NCBI GenBank assembly: GCA_038746265.1
Contig: JBCDKU010000003.1
Span: forward strand, 1-64,000
Direction of reading: 5' to 3'
Source of the DNA: JBCBKP01 sp038746265
GTDB taxonomy: Bacteria > Planctomycetota > Phycisphaerae > Phycisphaerales > UBA1924
DNA length: 64,000 bases
Shown: positions 39,745 to 48,818 of the stretch, piece after piece
Numbering within the stretch: the stretch's first letter is position 1
Layout of the letters: each line of letters starts with the position of its first letter
Notes under the pieces: generated by a model
What the model was told of the DNA's origin: nothing
Seen by the model: only the letters and a program-made list of their open reading frames with translations
The model's database searches: none
Made by a program: the position numbers and the translations under genes

Positions 39745-40581
39745 GTGACGGATGATTCTAAGAACAACGACATGACCACGGGCGACGCCCAGCGGCAGAT
39801 GACCTGGTCCGCGCTGCTCGGCCGCTGGACCGAGTTCGCCAAATCCGCGGTCGCGCTGCCGACCGACGGCGAGGGCGGCCGGTACCGCCGCGCGGTCGCG
39901 CCGGCGATCGCGCTGCAGGCGACGACCCAGGCGCTCGGCGAGATCGACACCATCGACCCGCAGGAGCGGGCCTTCGCGATCGACCGGGCCGAGCTGACGA
40001 TCCGGACTCACGCCGCGGAGCTGCACGAGATCTGGTCGGCAGAGGCCCTGCCCGACGCTGTCCGCGAGCTGATCGAGGACGCCGCCGATGCCCTCGAGCT
40101 CGCGCTCGCCGCCGGCGCGGAGTGGCTCGTCGAATCGGACACGCTCATCGCGGGCCATCCCGGCGCGCTCGGCGAGGCGCTCAGGGACCTGGGCTTCAAC
40201 GGCGACGTGCTCGTTCCCGCCCCGGGCGTGCCGCTCTTCCGCGGTGCTCCCGCGATCTTCGCGCGGGACAAGGCGGGCGGGCAGCCCGACGACGACGCGC
40301 TCGCCGCGATCATGGCGTTCGCCGCGACGCTTGAGGGCGAGCCCTCCGAACCCGCGCTGGTGCCCTACGGGCGGCAGGTCTACCGGCAGTTCGATTTCGC
40401 GAAGGGCGGCCCGGTCCGCGACTTCGTCGCGCCGCTGAACGCCGATCTCCCACCCGGACAACCTTTATTAGTGCCGATCGTGCAGGAAGGCGAGGTCTGC
40501 TCGGTGCCGCTGCCGCCCAAGGCGAGCAAGCCGATCGACCCGGTGCCGGTCGAGTTCGCCGAGGACGAAGACGAATCCTGA
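39745..40581 (+). CDS. Unrecognised acidic protein (278 aa)
   Basis: I do not recognise a family. The protein is soluble and acidic, largely alpha-helical in the first 150 residues (RRAVAPAIALQATTQALGEI, ELIEDAADALELALAAGAEW), with a more beta-like second half (GDVLVPAPGVPLFRGAPAIF, PLLVPIVQEGEVCSVPLPP) and an EDEDES tail. No signal or TM segment. The GTG at 39745 lies 35 nt from the divergent flavin reductase gene; mdh follows on the same strand after 113 nt. Codon use matches its neighbours, so it is a real gene. Confidence 0.65.
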   Translation: MTDDSKNNDMTTGDAQRQMTWSALLGRWTEFAKSAVALPTDGEGGRYRRAVAPAIALQATTQALGEIDTIDPQERAFAIDRAELTIRTHAAELHEIWSAEALPDAVRELIEDAADALELALAAGAEWLVESDTLIAGHPGALGEALRDLGFNGDVLVPAPGVPLFRGAPAIFARDKAGGQPDDDALAAIMAFAATLEGEPSEPALVPYGRQVYRQFDFAKGGPVRDFVAPLNADLPPGQPLLVPIVQEGEVCSVPLPPKASKPIDPVPVEFAEDEDES

Positions 40582-40694
40582 GCGGGTCGCCAAGCCGGTC
40601 TGAGCGCCCAATCATGCGGCTCTGCCGATGCGGGCGGGTCGCCGAGCCACCACGCCGATCGGGTAAGCAAGTCGGGAAAGAAGGAGCCAGCGGC

Positions 40695-41657
40695 ATGCGT
40701 CGAGCCAAGATCAGCATCATCGGAGCGGGCAACGTCGGAGCGACCTGCGCCCACTGGGCCGCGCAGAAGGAGCTGGGCGATATCGTCGTCCTGGATATCC
40801 CCCGCGCCGACGCCCCCGACCAGCACATGCCCAAGGGCAAGATGCTCGATCTGGCGTGCTGCGCCCCGATCGAGCGGTTCGACAGCTCGATCACCGGCAC
40901 CTTCGACTACAAGGACATCGCCGGCTCCGACGTCGTCGTTGTGACCGCGGGCCTGCCCCGCAAGCCCGGCATGAGCCGTGACGACCTTATCGAGACCAAC
41001 GTCAAGATCGTCAAGTCCGTCTCCGAGAACATCAAGGAGCACGCCCCGGACGCGATCGTGATCCTCGTCTCCAACCCGCTCGACGCGATGGTCTACACCG
41101 CGTGGAAGGCGACCGGCTTCCCGACCAACCGCATCATGGGCCAGGCCGGCGCACTCGATGTCGCCCGCTTCCGCACGTTCATCGCGTGGGAGGTCGGCTG
41201 CTCGATCGAGGACGTCCAGGCCCTGCTCCTCGGCGGCCACGGCGACGACATGGTCCCGCTGCCCCGCCTCACCAGCGTCCACGGCATCCCGGTCACCGAC
41301 CTGCTTTCCGATGAGACCATCAACGCCTGCGTCGAGCGCGCCAAGAAGGGCGGCGGCGAGGTTGTCAAGCTCATGGGCACCAGCGCCTGGTACGCCCCAG
41401 CGTCCGGCACGATCCAGATGGTCGAGGCGATCGTCAAGGATAAGAAGCGCATCATCCCGTCGGCCGCCTACCTCGACGGCGAGTTCGGCGCCAAGGGATT
41501 GTTCGTGGGCGTCCCCGCCCTGCTCGGTAAGGACGGCGTCGAGAAGATCGTCGAGTTCAAGCTCACCGACGACGAGCAGAAGCTCTTCGACGAGTCCGCC
41601 TCGCACGTTCAGGACCTCGTTGATACCGTGAAGCGCATGTTCCCCGAACTCGCGTGA
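40695..41657 (+). CDS. mdh: Malate dehydrogenase (LDH-like family)
   Basis: NAD-dependent interconversion of malate and oxaloacetate in the TCA cycle. 320 residues, the length of LDH-like malate dehydrogenases. Seen: KISIIGAGNVGATCAHW (Rossmann), LDIPRADAPDQHMPKGKMLD (the Asp fixes NAD preference), GLPRKPGMSRDDL with the substrate-binding Arg loop (RKPGMSRDDL), SNPLDAM, and the catalytic His in GGHGDDMVPL. The ATG at 40695 has AAGGAG upstream. The leader contains a 14/15 direct repeat (40582-40596 and 40634-40648) and a small hairpin similar to one in the nrdJ leader. Confidence 0.96.
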   Translation: MRRAKISIIGAGNVGATCAHWAAQKELGDIVVLDIPRADAPDQHMPKGKMLDLACCAPIERFDSSITGTFDYKDIAGSDVVVVTAGLPRKPGMSRDDLIETNVKIVKSVSENIKEHAPDAIVILVSNPLDAMVYTAWKATGFPTNRIMGQAGALDVARFRTFIAWEVGCSIEDVQALLLGGHGDDMVPLPRLTSVHGIPVTDLLSDETINACVERAKKGGGEVVKLMGTSAWYAPASGTIQMVEAIVKDKKRIIPSAAYLDGEFGAKGLFVGVPALLGKDGVEKIVEFKLTDDEQKLFDESASHVQDLVDTVKRMFPELA

Positions 41658-41725
41658 GCAGCTTTCCTGAGCTGGCGTAAGTAGATCCCAGACCCCCGCC
41701 GCAGAAACAGAACCGGAGACCCGAG

Positions 41726-42820
41726 ATGAAGCTCAACGCACTCGTCGCCGCGACCGTCCTCGCCCTGACCGGTTCTGCCGGGCTTGCTCAGGACATGAAC
41801 GCCGCCGCCCCGGAGCCGCAGGCCAACCCTTGGCCGGCGTACAACGCGTCCTGGTCCGAGCCGGTCTTTGCGCAGATCGCCACCGCGATGGCGGGCACTT
41901 GGCGGACGTCCAACCCCGTCCGCAGCTCGGGCGGCGACGAGGTCAACCTCGTCGTCAACATCCACGCGGTCCCCGTCGAGGGCATGACCGACACCGTCTA
42001 CATGGAGACCTTCCGGGCCGACAACATGTCCGACCCCGCGCGGCAGGTCATCGGGCAGCTCTACCGCCACACGGGCGAGAACGAGGTCCGCTTCCGCACC
42101 TTCGAGATCAAGATGACCGACAAGTCGATCGGTGTCCTGACCGGTCTCGGCGCACTCCCGCAGGCGTTCCCGACGGTCACCGCCGACGATCTGATCGCGA
42201 CCCTCGATCTCGCGTTCACCTCGACCGACGGCACGATCCGCGCCCAGACCGAGCACGCCTACCCGACCGGTCTCGGCGGCGCGGTCGAGATGACCAGCGC
42301 GATCGAGTTCAACGGCAACACCATGCGCACCATGGACCGCGGCTTCGGCCCGACCGGCGCACAGGTCTGGGGCCCGGCGCAGGGCCAGGCCTACCAGTTC
42401 AGCCGCACCGACAACCCCTTCTTCGTGACCGACTTCGGTGATGGACTCGTCGCGCTCGACCTCGTCGCGGGTGAGGGCGAACCGGTCGCCGACGGTGACA
42501 TCCTTTACGCCCACTACTACGGCTGGCTCCGAAGCGGCGAAGGCTTCGACAACAGCTACGACCGCGGCCAGCCCTTCCCCGTCGCGTACCCGCCCCGGCT
42601 CATCGAGGGCTGGAACCGCGGCCTCTTCGGTTCGCGGACCGGCATGTACCGCAAGCTGCTGATCCCGTCCCCGCTGGCGTACGGCCAGGCCGGCCGTCCC
42701 GGCATCCCGCCGAACTCGCCGCTCTACTTCACGATCGAGGTCGTCACCATCGATCGGGCCCCCGAGCCCGAGGCCGCGGGGGCACCGGATCCCGCAGCCG
42801 GTGCCGGCGGCGGCAACTAA
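41726..42820 (+). CDS. Exported CpeT-like/FKBP-type peptidyl-prolyl isomerase fusion
   Basis: 364 residues. A signal peptide (LVAATVLALTGSAGLAQ) precedes an N-terminal ~180-residue domain resembling CpcT/CpeT: MAGTWRTSNP, VYMETFRADNMSDPARQVIG, YRHTGENEVRFRTFEI. The C-terminal ~95 residues form an FKBP domain: DGDILYAHYYGWLRSGEGFD-NSYDRGQPF, then LIEGWNRGLFGSRTGMYRKL and PSPLAYGQAG. The last residues are Pro/Ala/Gly-rich. CpeT proteins are chromophore lyases in cyanobacteria, but the domain also occurs in non-phototrophs. The FKBP call is strong, the CpeT call moderate. An envelope folding role is inferred. Confidence 0.78.
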   Translation: MKLNALVAATVLALTGSAGLAQDMNAAAPEPQANPWPAYNASWSEPVFAQIATAMAGTWRTSNPVRSSGGDEVNLVVNIHAVPVEGMTDTVYMETFRADNMSDPARQVIGQLYRHTGENEVRFRTFEIKMTDKSIGVLTGLGALPQAFPTVTADDLIATLDLAFTSTDGTIRAQTEHAYPTGLGGAVEMTSAIEFNGNTMRTMDRGFGPTGAQVWGPAQGQAYQFSRTDNPFFVTDFGDGLVALDLVAGEGEPVADGDILYAHYYGWLRSGEGFDNSYDRGQPFPVAYPPRLIEGWNRGLFGSRTGMYRKLLIPSPLAYGQAGRPGIPPNSPLYFTIEVVTIDRAPEPEAAGAPDPAAGAGGGN

Positions 42821-42866
42821 GCCGGTCTATCCGAGTTCTCTGGGCCGAGCCATCTAGAATGCCCTG

Positions 42867-43811
42867 ATGGCTGACTACTACGCCGTGCTCGGCGTACGCC
42901 AAGGCGCGACCGCCGACGAGATCCGCAAGGCCTACAGGGCTCTCGCGCGCAAGTACCACCCCGACGTCAACAAAGAGCCCGGCGCCCTTGAACGCTTCAA
43001 AGAATCCCAGGAGGCGTACGACGTCCTTTCCGACGACGAGAAGCGGGCCCGATACGACCGCGTCGGGCACGATGCGTACGTCAAGGGCTACCCGGCCGGG
43101 GTCCCGGGCGGCGGTGGGGGCGGGGTCGATTTCGGCTTCGACGGGTCGGATATCGGCTCGATTTTCGAGACGTTCTTCGGCGGGCGCGACCCCTCGCGCC
43201 AGCGGGCACGCCGTGCCCAGCGCGGGCGCGACCTCGCGACCGAGGTCACGATCGAGTTCGGCACGATGGTCACGGGCGGCAAGCGCACGGTCACCGTCAC
43301 CCGCGGCGGACAGCGCCGCGACATCGACGTCACCATCCCGAAAGCCGTCGCCGACGGCGGCAAGCTCCGCGTCCGCGGCGAGGGCCACCCGGGTGTCGGC
43401 GGCGGCTCGCCGGGAGATCTGATCCTGACTGTCCGCGTCGCGCCGCACCCGACATTCAAGAGGGGCGCTCCGGAGAGCCCTTCCGCGACCAGCCTTGATG
43501 TCACAACGACGGTCCCGCTGCGGATTCACGAGGCGGTTTTCGGCGGGCCGATCGAGGTTCAAAGCCCGAGCGGCAGGTCCGCGACACTCAAGAGCCCGCC
43601 GGGGGCGGCGAGCGGGTCGAAGCTGCGGCTCAAGAACCTCGGGCTCGAATCGGCCGCGGGCAAGACCGGGGATCTCTATGCGGTGCTGCGGGTCATCGCC
43701 CCGAGCCCGGACGAGCTCACACCGGAGCAGGCAGAGGCGATCCGCGAGGCGGGCGAAGCCCAGCCCGACCCGCGGGCACAACACGACCCGGCACGAACCG
43801 GCGACGCTTGA
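42867..43811 (+). CDS. DnaJ/CbpA-type co-chaperone lacking the zinc finger
   Basis: 314 residues. The J domain YYAVLGVRQGATADEIRKAY-RALARKYHPDVN carries the HPD motif that stimulates DnaK. A Gly/Phe-rich linker (GGGGGGVDFGFDGSD) follows, then two beta-sandwich client-binding domains (LATEVTIEFGTMVTGGKRTV, LTVRVAPHPTFKRGA). There is no CxxCxGxG cysteine region, so it is CbpA/type B. The start is ATG at 42867. DnaK is not in the window. It lies 47 nt before the glycosylphosphotransferase gene. Confidence 0.93.
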   Translation: MADYYAVLGVRQGATADEIRKAYRALARKYHPDVNKEPGALERFKESQEAYDVLSDDEKRARYDRVGHDAYVKGYPAGVPGGGGGGVDFGFDGSDIGSIFETFFGGRDPSRQRARRAQRGRDLATEVTIEFGTMVTGGKRTVTVTRGGQRRDIDVTIPKAVADGGKLRVRGEGHPGVGGGSPGDLILTVRVAPHPTFKRGAPESPSATSLDVTTTVPLRIHEAVFGGPIEVQSPSGRSATLKSPPGAASGSKLRLKNLGLESAAGKTGDLYAVLRVIAPSPDELTPEQAEAIREAGEAQPDPRAQHDPARTGDA

Positions 43812-43857
43812 CGCCGGGCGCGGCAGCGGGGATAGTCCGCTGGGGATCTCTATTCAC

Positions 43858-45318
43858 GTGCTCCGCAAACACCACCAGCTCTTCTTTCTCGCGATGCTCG
43901 GCATCGACGCCCTCGCGATCGCGATCGCGTCCTACGCCGCGTGGGTGATCCGCATCGTCGCGACCGACCGGTGGTGGCCCGAGAGCTGGGAGAACTACCT
44001 CAAAGAGCCGCTGGTGATCTACACGGTGCCGGCGGCGATCGCCGGACTGTGGGTCTCGGGCCTGTACCGCCCCCGGCGGGACAAGAGCATCCTGTCAGAA
44101 GCGGGCCTGATCCTGCGTGCCTCGGTCGTCGCGGTGGCCGCGATCGTGCTGGTGGCGTGGGCGATCAACAGCCCGCTGCTCGCCCGCGACGGCGGGGCGC
44201 CGATCGTGACCGTCTGGGGGCTCCAACTCGACGGTGCCCGGATCCAGATGGGCTTGCTCGCGCTGCTGACGCCCTCGCTGGTCGTATTTGAGCGGCTCGT
44301 CGCCCGTGTCGTGCTGCGGTCGCTGCGTCGGCGGGGCTGGAACAAGCGCTACGTCGCGATCGTGGGCGTGGGCCGGCTCGGCCAGATCGTCGCCCGCACG
44401 CTCGCACGCAACAGCTGGACGGGCATCGAGGTCGCGTACTTCATCAGCCACCACCCCGAGACCAACCGCGAGCGGTGCCTCAACAAGTCCGTCCGGGGCG
44501 GGCTCGACCAGATCGAGGACACTCTCGATGAGCACCCCGTTGATGCGCTGTATCTCGCGCTGCCCGCGACACTCGCGGGCGTGATCCCGGAGCTGCTCCG
44601 AAGGCTCGACCGGTTCGTGCTCGACCTGCGTCTCGTGCCCGACGCACCGCCGCGGTATCTGCCGCAGTCGATGGCCGTCAGCGAGCTCGAGGGCATGCCG
44701 ATCCTGAGTTACCGCGAGTCCCCGGTCTACGGGCTGGGCGGGGCGGCCAAGCGCGTGCTCGACGTGATCGGCTCGATCGTGGGCATCCTGCTCTTCTCGC
44801 CGCTCATGGGGATCATCGCGATCTTGGTGCGGTTCTCGGGGCCGGGTCGCGTCATCTACAAGCAGAAGCGGATGGGCCTCAACGGCGAGGTCTTCAACAT
44901 TTACAAATTCCGAACGATGAAGGCGATTCCGCGCGGGACCAAGCAGGAGGCGACCTGGACAACCCGAGGGGATCCGCGCGTGACGCCGATCGGCCGGATC
45001 CTCCGCCGGACCAGCCTCGACGAATTGCCGCAGTTGATCAATGTTCTCGGGGGTCGGATGAGCCTGGTGGGGCCGCGGCCCGAGCAGCCCGAATTAATCG
45101 AGCGATTCCGGGACGACTGGCGGGGCTACATGCTGCGTCAGCACGTGAAGGCGGGGATGACGGGCTGGGCGCAAGTCAATGGCCTGCGTGGTGATACGAG
45201 CCTTCGCAAGCGGCTGCAGTACGATTTGTTCTATGTTCGTCACTGGTCTGTTTGGTTTGATATCCGGATCTTGTGGCTGACGATTTTTCGAGGATTCGTG
45301 CATCGCAACGCCCACTGA
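43858..45318 (+). CDS. WcaJ-type polyprenyl glycosylphosphotransferase
   Basis: Initiates exopolysaccharide repeats by transferring a sugar-1-phosphate to undecaprenyl phosphate. 486 residues. Four N-terminal TM segments, a soluble CoA-binding-like domain (AIVGVGRLGQIVARTL), one further TM (VLDVIGSIVGILLFSPLMGI), then the catalytic region: VIYKQKRMGLNGEVFNIYKF-RTM, RRTSLDELPQLINVL, SLVGPRPEQPELIERF, GMTGWAQVNGLRGDTS. The GTG at 43858 with GGGA upstream is chosen; upstream codons lie within dnaJ. No other capsule genes are near. Confidence 0.94.
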   Translation: MLRKHHQLFFLAMLGIDALAIAIASYAAWVIRIVATDRWWPESWENYLKEPLVIYTVPAAIAGLWVSGLYRPRRDKSILSEAGLILRASVVAVAAIVLVAWAINSPLLARDGGAPIVTVWGLQLDGARIQMGLLALLTPSLVVFERLVARVVLRSLRRRGWNKRYVAIVGVGRLGQIVARTLARNSWTGIEVAYFISHHPETNRERCLNKSVRGGLDQIEDTLDEHPVDALYLALPATLAGVIPELLRRLDRFVLDLRLVPDAPPRYLPQSMAVSELEGMPILSYRESPVYGLGGAAKRVLDVIGSIVGILLFSPLMGIIAILVRFSGPGRVIYKQKRMGLNGEVFNIYKFRTMKAIPRGTKQEATWTTRGDPRVTPIGRILRRTSLDELPQLINVLGGRMSLVGPRPEQPELIERFRDDWRGYMLRQHVKAGMTGWAQVNGLRGDTSLRKRLQYDLFYVRHWSVWFDIRILWLTIFRGFVHRNAH

Positions 45319-45633
45319 GCGCCGTATGGGGATGCGGATCGGGATGTTTCCGCGCCGGAATATGTAAGCAAACGTTGAAGATCCGGCCGACCTGTGGTAC
45401 CTTTTCGACCCACTCAGGCAGACGACGTCGGATGCGTCAAAGCCTTTAAAGAGCGTGATTTCCGCATCGAAATGTGCGGTTTGAGGAAGAGTCGGGCCCG
45501 TTTACAACCGGTTTCGAGCGACGTGTTCCACGGAGCGAATCGGTGGTCCCGCAAGAGAGATGAATAGTTAGGCCGAGGGGCATGATCGCCCCGAACTCAG
45601 GCCACTGGGTCTCAGCCAGCGAAAGGATTGCTT
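45319..45633 (+). promoter_or_regulatory. 315-nt leader of the pseudopilin-like gene
   Basis: No gene is supported here. One possible sigma-70-like promoter is TTGAAG, a 17-nt spacer, then TACCTT (about 45376-45404), a weak match. Close to the start codon GGGGCATGATCGCCCC can form a 4-bp hairpin. Nothing else of note is seen. Confidence 0.3.
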
Positions 45634-46806
45634 GTGAAGAAGAAGGCCTTCACCCTGATCGAACTGCTCGTGGTGATTGCGATCATCGCCCTGCTGATTT
45701 CGATCCTCCTCCCGGCTCTCGGCAACGCCCGCACGGCGGCCCGGACGCTCAAGTCGCAGGCCAACCTGCGGTCGATCGGTCAGGCGTCGGCGAACTACGC
45801 CGCGACGTCGAACGACGCGATCTTCTCGTACTGGTGGTCGTCTGGCGTCCCGTTCTCGCGGCGGGTGAGCCAGACTCAGGTCGAGATTCCCGATCTGACG
45901 CTTCAGGGCACCGAGCAGGTCACATTCGGCGGTGCCGTCGGCAACGCTCAGATCCAGGAGACCTTGATTCTTCGTGAAACCTTCAGTGTTCCGTTCATCG
46001 TCCCGCTTGCGGGCGAAGGGCTTGCGCCGCACCGGCGATTCTCGCATCTCGTGATCGCGGACTTCCTTTCCGAGCCCTTCCCGCAGGAATCGATGGTGAG
46101 CCCTGCGGATCCGAACACCTCGGTCTGGTCGGAGGAGTGGCGCGACATCGTTGATGGTGTGGTCGCAACGAACGGTCAGGCCGACCCGTCAACGCTCTCG
46201 AGTATCGGTGTTCCTGGCTCCGACAACAACGGTCAGGAGTTCGCGCGTCTGCAGAGCCCGGCGTTGAAGCAGCGTTGGGGTTTCGCTTCGTCGTACATCA
46301 CGGTGTACGCGGCGTTCAACGGCGATAAAATCGGCGAAGCCCAGGTTATCCCGTCCGACTCGATCTCGATTCTCGGTCAGTGGCCCGGTTTCCTTCCGAT
46401 CCGTCGATTCGCCGAAGTGGCCTCGCCCTCTGACAAGGTCCACTACTTTGAGGAGTACGACTGGGCCAAGGCCAATCCGTTGTTCTACGCCTACCCGGAG
46501 GCGGCTTGTAACCAGCTCTTCTTCGACTCTTCTGTTCGCGCACTGCCGACGGCCGAATCTAACCCGGGATGGGACCCCGGCGGACGTCAGGGTCTTGGCC
46601 TTCCGTTCTCGTTTACCTACCAGTCGCTCGATCCGAACTTCTTCCCCTACGCCGAGGGTGACTTTGTCGCCTCTCAGAACCGTGGTCGGCAGAACCTCTT
46701 CGGTCGCTACCGCTACACCCGTTCGGGCTTGAAGGGCATTGACTACAACGGAGCCGAGGTCTTCGAGCGTGGCCAAGGTGCCGGTACCATCGGCAGCGGT
46801 GGCTGA
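45634..46806 (+). CDS. Type II pseudopilin-like protein (planctomycete prepilin family)
   Basis: 390 residues. The N-terminus KKKAFTLIELLVVIAIIALL is a prepilin leader: cleavage is expected just before Phe, with Glu at +5, followed by a helical hydrophobic stalk ISILLPALGNARTAAR. The C-terminal body (~330 residues) is beta-rich with conserved Trp/Tyr (YWWSSGVPFS, VWSEEWRDIV) and resembles the expanded DUF1559-like families of planctomycetes. These are surface or secretion-associated, function uncertain. The GTG at 45634 has AAAGGA upstream and is preferred to the TTG at 45628. A strong terminator follows, making it a single-gene transcript. Confidence 0.88.
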   Translation: MKKKAFTLIELLVVIAIIALLISILLPALGNARTAARTLKSQANLRSIGQASANYAATSNDAIFSYWWSSGVPFSRRVSQTQVEIPDLTLQGTEQVTFGGAVGNAQIQETLILRETFSVPFIVPLAGEGLAPHRRFSHLVIADFLSEPFPQESMVSPADPNTSVWSEEWRDIVDGVVATNGQADPSTLSSIGVPGSDNNGQEFARLQSPALKQRWGFASSYITVYAAFNGDKIGEAQVIPSDSISILGQWPGFLPIRRFAEVASPSDKVHYFEEYDWAKANPLFYAYPEAACNQLFFDSSVRALPTAESNPGWDPGGRQGLGLPFSFTYQSLDPNFFPYAEGDFVASQNRGRQNLFGRYRYTRSGLKGIDYNGAEVFERGQGAGTIGSGG

Positions 46807-46835
46807 TCCCAAAACTCGCTTGATCTGAATTTACC

Positions 46836-46874
46836 GAAGGCGGGACGCTCCGGCGTCCCGCCTTCTTTGTTTTT
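46836..46874 (+). terminator. Rho-independent terminator of the pseudopilin-like gene
   Basis: A 13-bp perfect stem (46836-46848/46853-46865), loop TCCG, then TTTGTTTTT. The stem core AGGCGGGACGC is shared with the inverted repeat at 11838-11885. Confidence 0.92.
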
Positions 46875-46891
46875 GCTGCGAAGAATCCCGC

Positions 46892-48796
46892 GTGTCAGAT
46901 CCTGATCCGAAGCGATTCAACGTCCTCGTTGTCGGAGGCGGCCACGCCGGTGCCGAGGCCGCCTGGGCGGCCGCGAACACGCTGGGCCGGCCGGCGAGCG
47001 TCGCGCTGGTCACGCTCCGCCGCGACACGATCGGTGTGATGAGCTGCAATCCGTCGATCGGCGGGCTTGCCAAGGGGCAGCTTGCGCGCGAGATCGACGC
47101 GCTGGGCGGGCTCATGGGTCTCGCCGCCGACGCGACGTGCATCCACTTCAAGATGCTCAACACGTCCAAGGGCCCAGCGGTCCGCGGGCCGCGCTGTCAG
47201 AACGATAAGGAGGCGTATGCCGAGGTCGTGCGGCAACTGATCGAGTCGCGTCCCGAGATCGAGATCATCGAGGCCGCGGTCGAGGAGATCCTGACCACCG
47301 ACGGCGTGGCGACCGGTGTCCGTGTCCGCGCGGGTGAGCGCGCATTGGACCTGCTCGCCGAGACTGTTGTGGTCACGACCGGCACGTTTATGCGCGGGCT
47401 CATGCACACCGGCGAGTCAAAAGCCGAGGGCGGGCGGCACGGCGAGGACGCGACTTCGGCGATCTCGGCCTCGCTCCGCGGGCTCGGCTTCGAGCTCGGT
47501 CGTCTCAAGACCGGGACGCCCGCGCGGCTTCGCCGGGGCTCGATCGCGTGGGAGTCGCTGCCGATCCAGGCGGGCGATGCCGAGCCGCAGCCGTTCAGCG
47601 AGCTAACGCCGTGCGATTGGACCGGAGCGAAGGAGCCGGTCGATTCTGGCGCGTTTGTGATGGATCGCTTCCCGTTGCTCGAGCAGGTCGAGTGCCGTCA
47701 GACTTCGACCTCGGAGGAAGCGCACGCCGTCGTACGCGACAACCTCCACCGCGCGCCGATGTACTCGGGCGAGATTGACTCGGTCGGGCCGCGCTACTGC
47801 CCGGCGTTCGAGGACAAGGTCGTGCGCTTCCCGCAGCGGACGACGCACTCGGTCTTCCTCGAGCCCGAGAGCCTTCGGACGGACTGGGTGTATTGCAACG
47901 GGATCAGCTCGAGTTTGCCCGAAGACGTGCAGGACGTCCTGGTGCGGACTATGCCGGGCTGCGCGAACGCGGAGATCCTGCGGTACGGGTACGCGGTCGA
48001 GTACGACATGGTGCGGCCCCATCAGATCCGCGCGACGGGCGAGACGAAGCTCGTCAGGAACCTCTACCTCGCGGGCCAGATCAACGGCACGAGCGGCTAC
48101 GAAGAAGCGGGGGCGCAGGGGCTCGTCGCGGGCGTCAACGCCGCGCGGCGGACGCGGGGCGAGCCCGACTGGGTGCTCGGCCGGCACGAGGCGTACATCG
48201 GCGTGCTGATGGATGACCTCGTGACGAAGACACCGGTCGAGCCCTACCGCATGTTCACGAGCCGCGCGGAGCACCGGCTGATGCTGCGGGCGGACAACGC
48301 GCCGGATCGCCTGACGGGTATCGCCGCGGATCTCGGCTTGCTCGGCGCGACAGACCTCGGGCGCCGGCGGCTCGCGATATTCGAGCGGCGGGGCGATCAG
48401 CTCGCCGCGATCCGCCGGGGTGTCGAAGTCGCGAAGCTTGCCAAGTCCGTACGGCGGACCGAGTTCACGGCGGACGATCTGCGGTCCGCGTTGCCGGGCG
48501 TCGAGGCGCCGCCCTCGGTGTTCTTCACGGCGTGGGCGGACGCGCGGTACGAGGCGTACCTGATCCGCGAGCGTGCGGAGATCCGCCGCCGTTCGGAGAT
48601 GGAATCAAAGAAGCTGCCGCGGTGGATCGAGTATCTCGAGGTCGAGGGGCTGCGCGCCGAGGCGGCGGCGGCGCTGGATCGGTTCCGGCCCGAGACGTTC
48701 GGGCAGGCGGGCCGGCTTGAGGGCGTGACGCCCGCGGACCTGACGCTGCTCGCGGTCCGGGTCTCTCAGGGCCGGGCGGCGTCGGCCGGCGCGTGA
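46892..48796 (+). CDS. mnmG: tRNA uridine 5-carboxymethylaminomethyl modification enzyme MnmG
   Basis: FAD enzyme that with MnmE modifies the wobble U34 of tRNAs. 634 residues, family length. Seen: FNVLVVGGGHAGAEAAWAAA (FAD dinucleotide fold), MSCNPSIGGLAKGQLAREID with the active-site Cys, KMLNTSKGPAVRGPRCQ, LKTGTPARL, INGTSGYEEAGAQG, and MFTSRAEHRLMLRADNAPDR. The GTG at 46892 gives the expected N-terminus. The KefB-like gene follows after 22 nt and may be co-transcribed. No mnmE or rsmG is adjacent. Confidence 0.97.
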   Translation: MSDPDPKRFNVLVVGGGHAGAEAAWAAANTLGRPASVALVTLRRDTIGVMSCNPSIGGLAKGQLAREIDALGGLMGLAADATCIHFKMLNTSKGPAVRGPRCQNDKEAYAEVVRQLIESRPEIEIIEAAVEEILTTDGVATGVRVRAGERALDLLAETVVVTTGTFMRGLMHTGESKAEGGRHGEDATSAISASLRGLGFELGRLKTGTPARLRRGSIAWESLPIQAGDAEPQPFSELTPCDWTGAKEPVDSGAFVMDRFPLLEQVECRQTSTSEEAHAVVRDNLHRAPMYSGEIDSVGPRYCPAFEDKVVRFPQRTTHSVFLEPESLRTDWVYCNGISSSLPEDVQDVLVRTMPGCANAEILRYGYAVEYDMVRPHQIRATGETKLVRNLYLAGQINGTSGYEEAGAQGLVAGVNAARRTRGEPDWVLGRHEAYIGVLMDDLVTKTPVEPYRMFTSRAEHRLMLRADNAPDRLTGIAADLGLLGATDLGRRRLAIFERRGDQLAAIRRGVEVAKLAKSVRRTEFTADDLRSALPGVEAPPSVFFTAWADARYEAYLIRERAEIRRRSEMESKKLPRWIEYLEVEGLRAEAAAALDRFRPETFGQAGRLEGVTPADLTLLAVRVSQGRAASAGA

Positions 48797-48818
48797 TATC
48801 GTCGGTCATGGGGAACCG

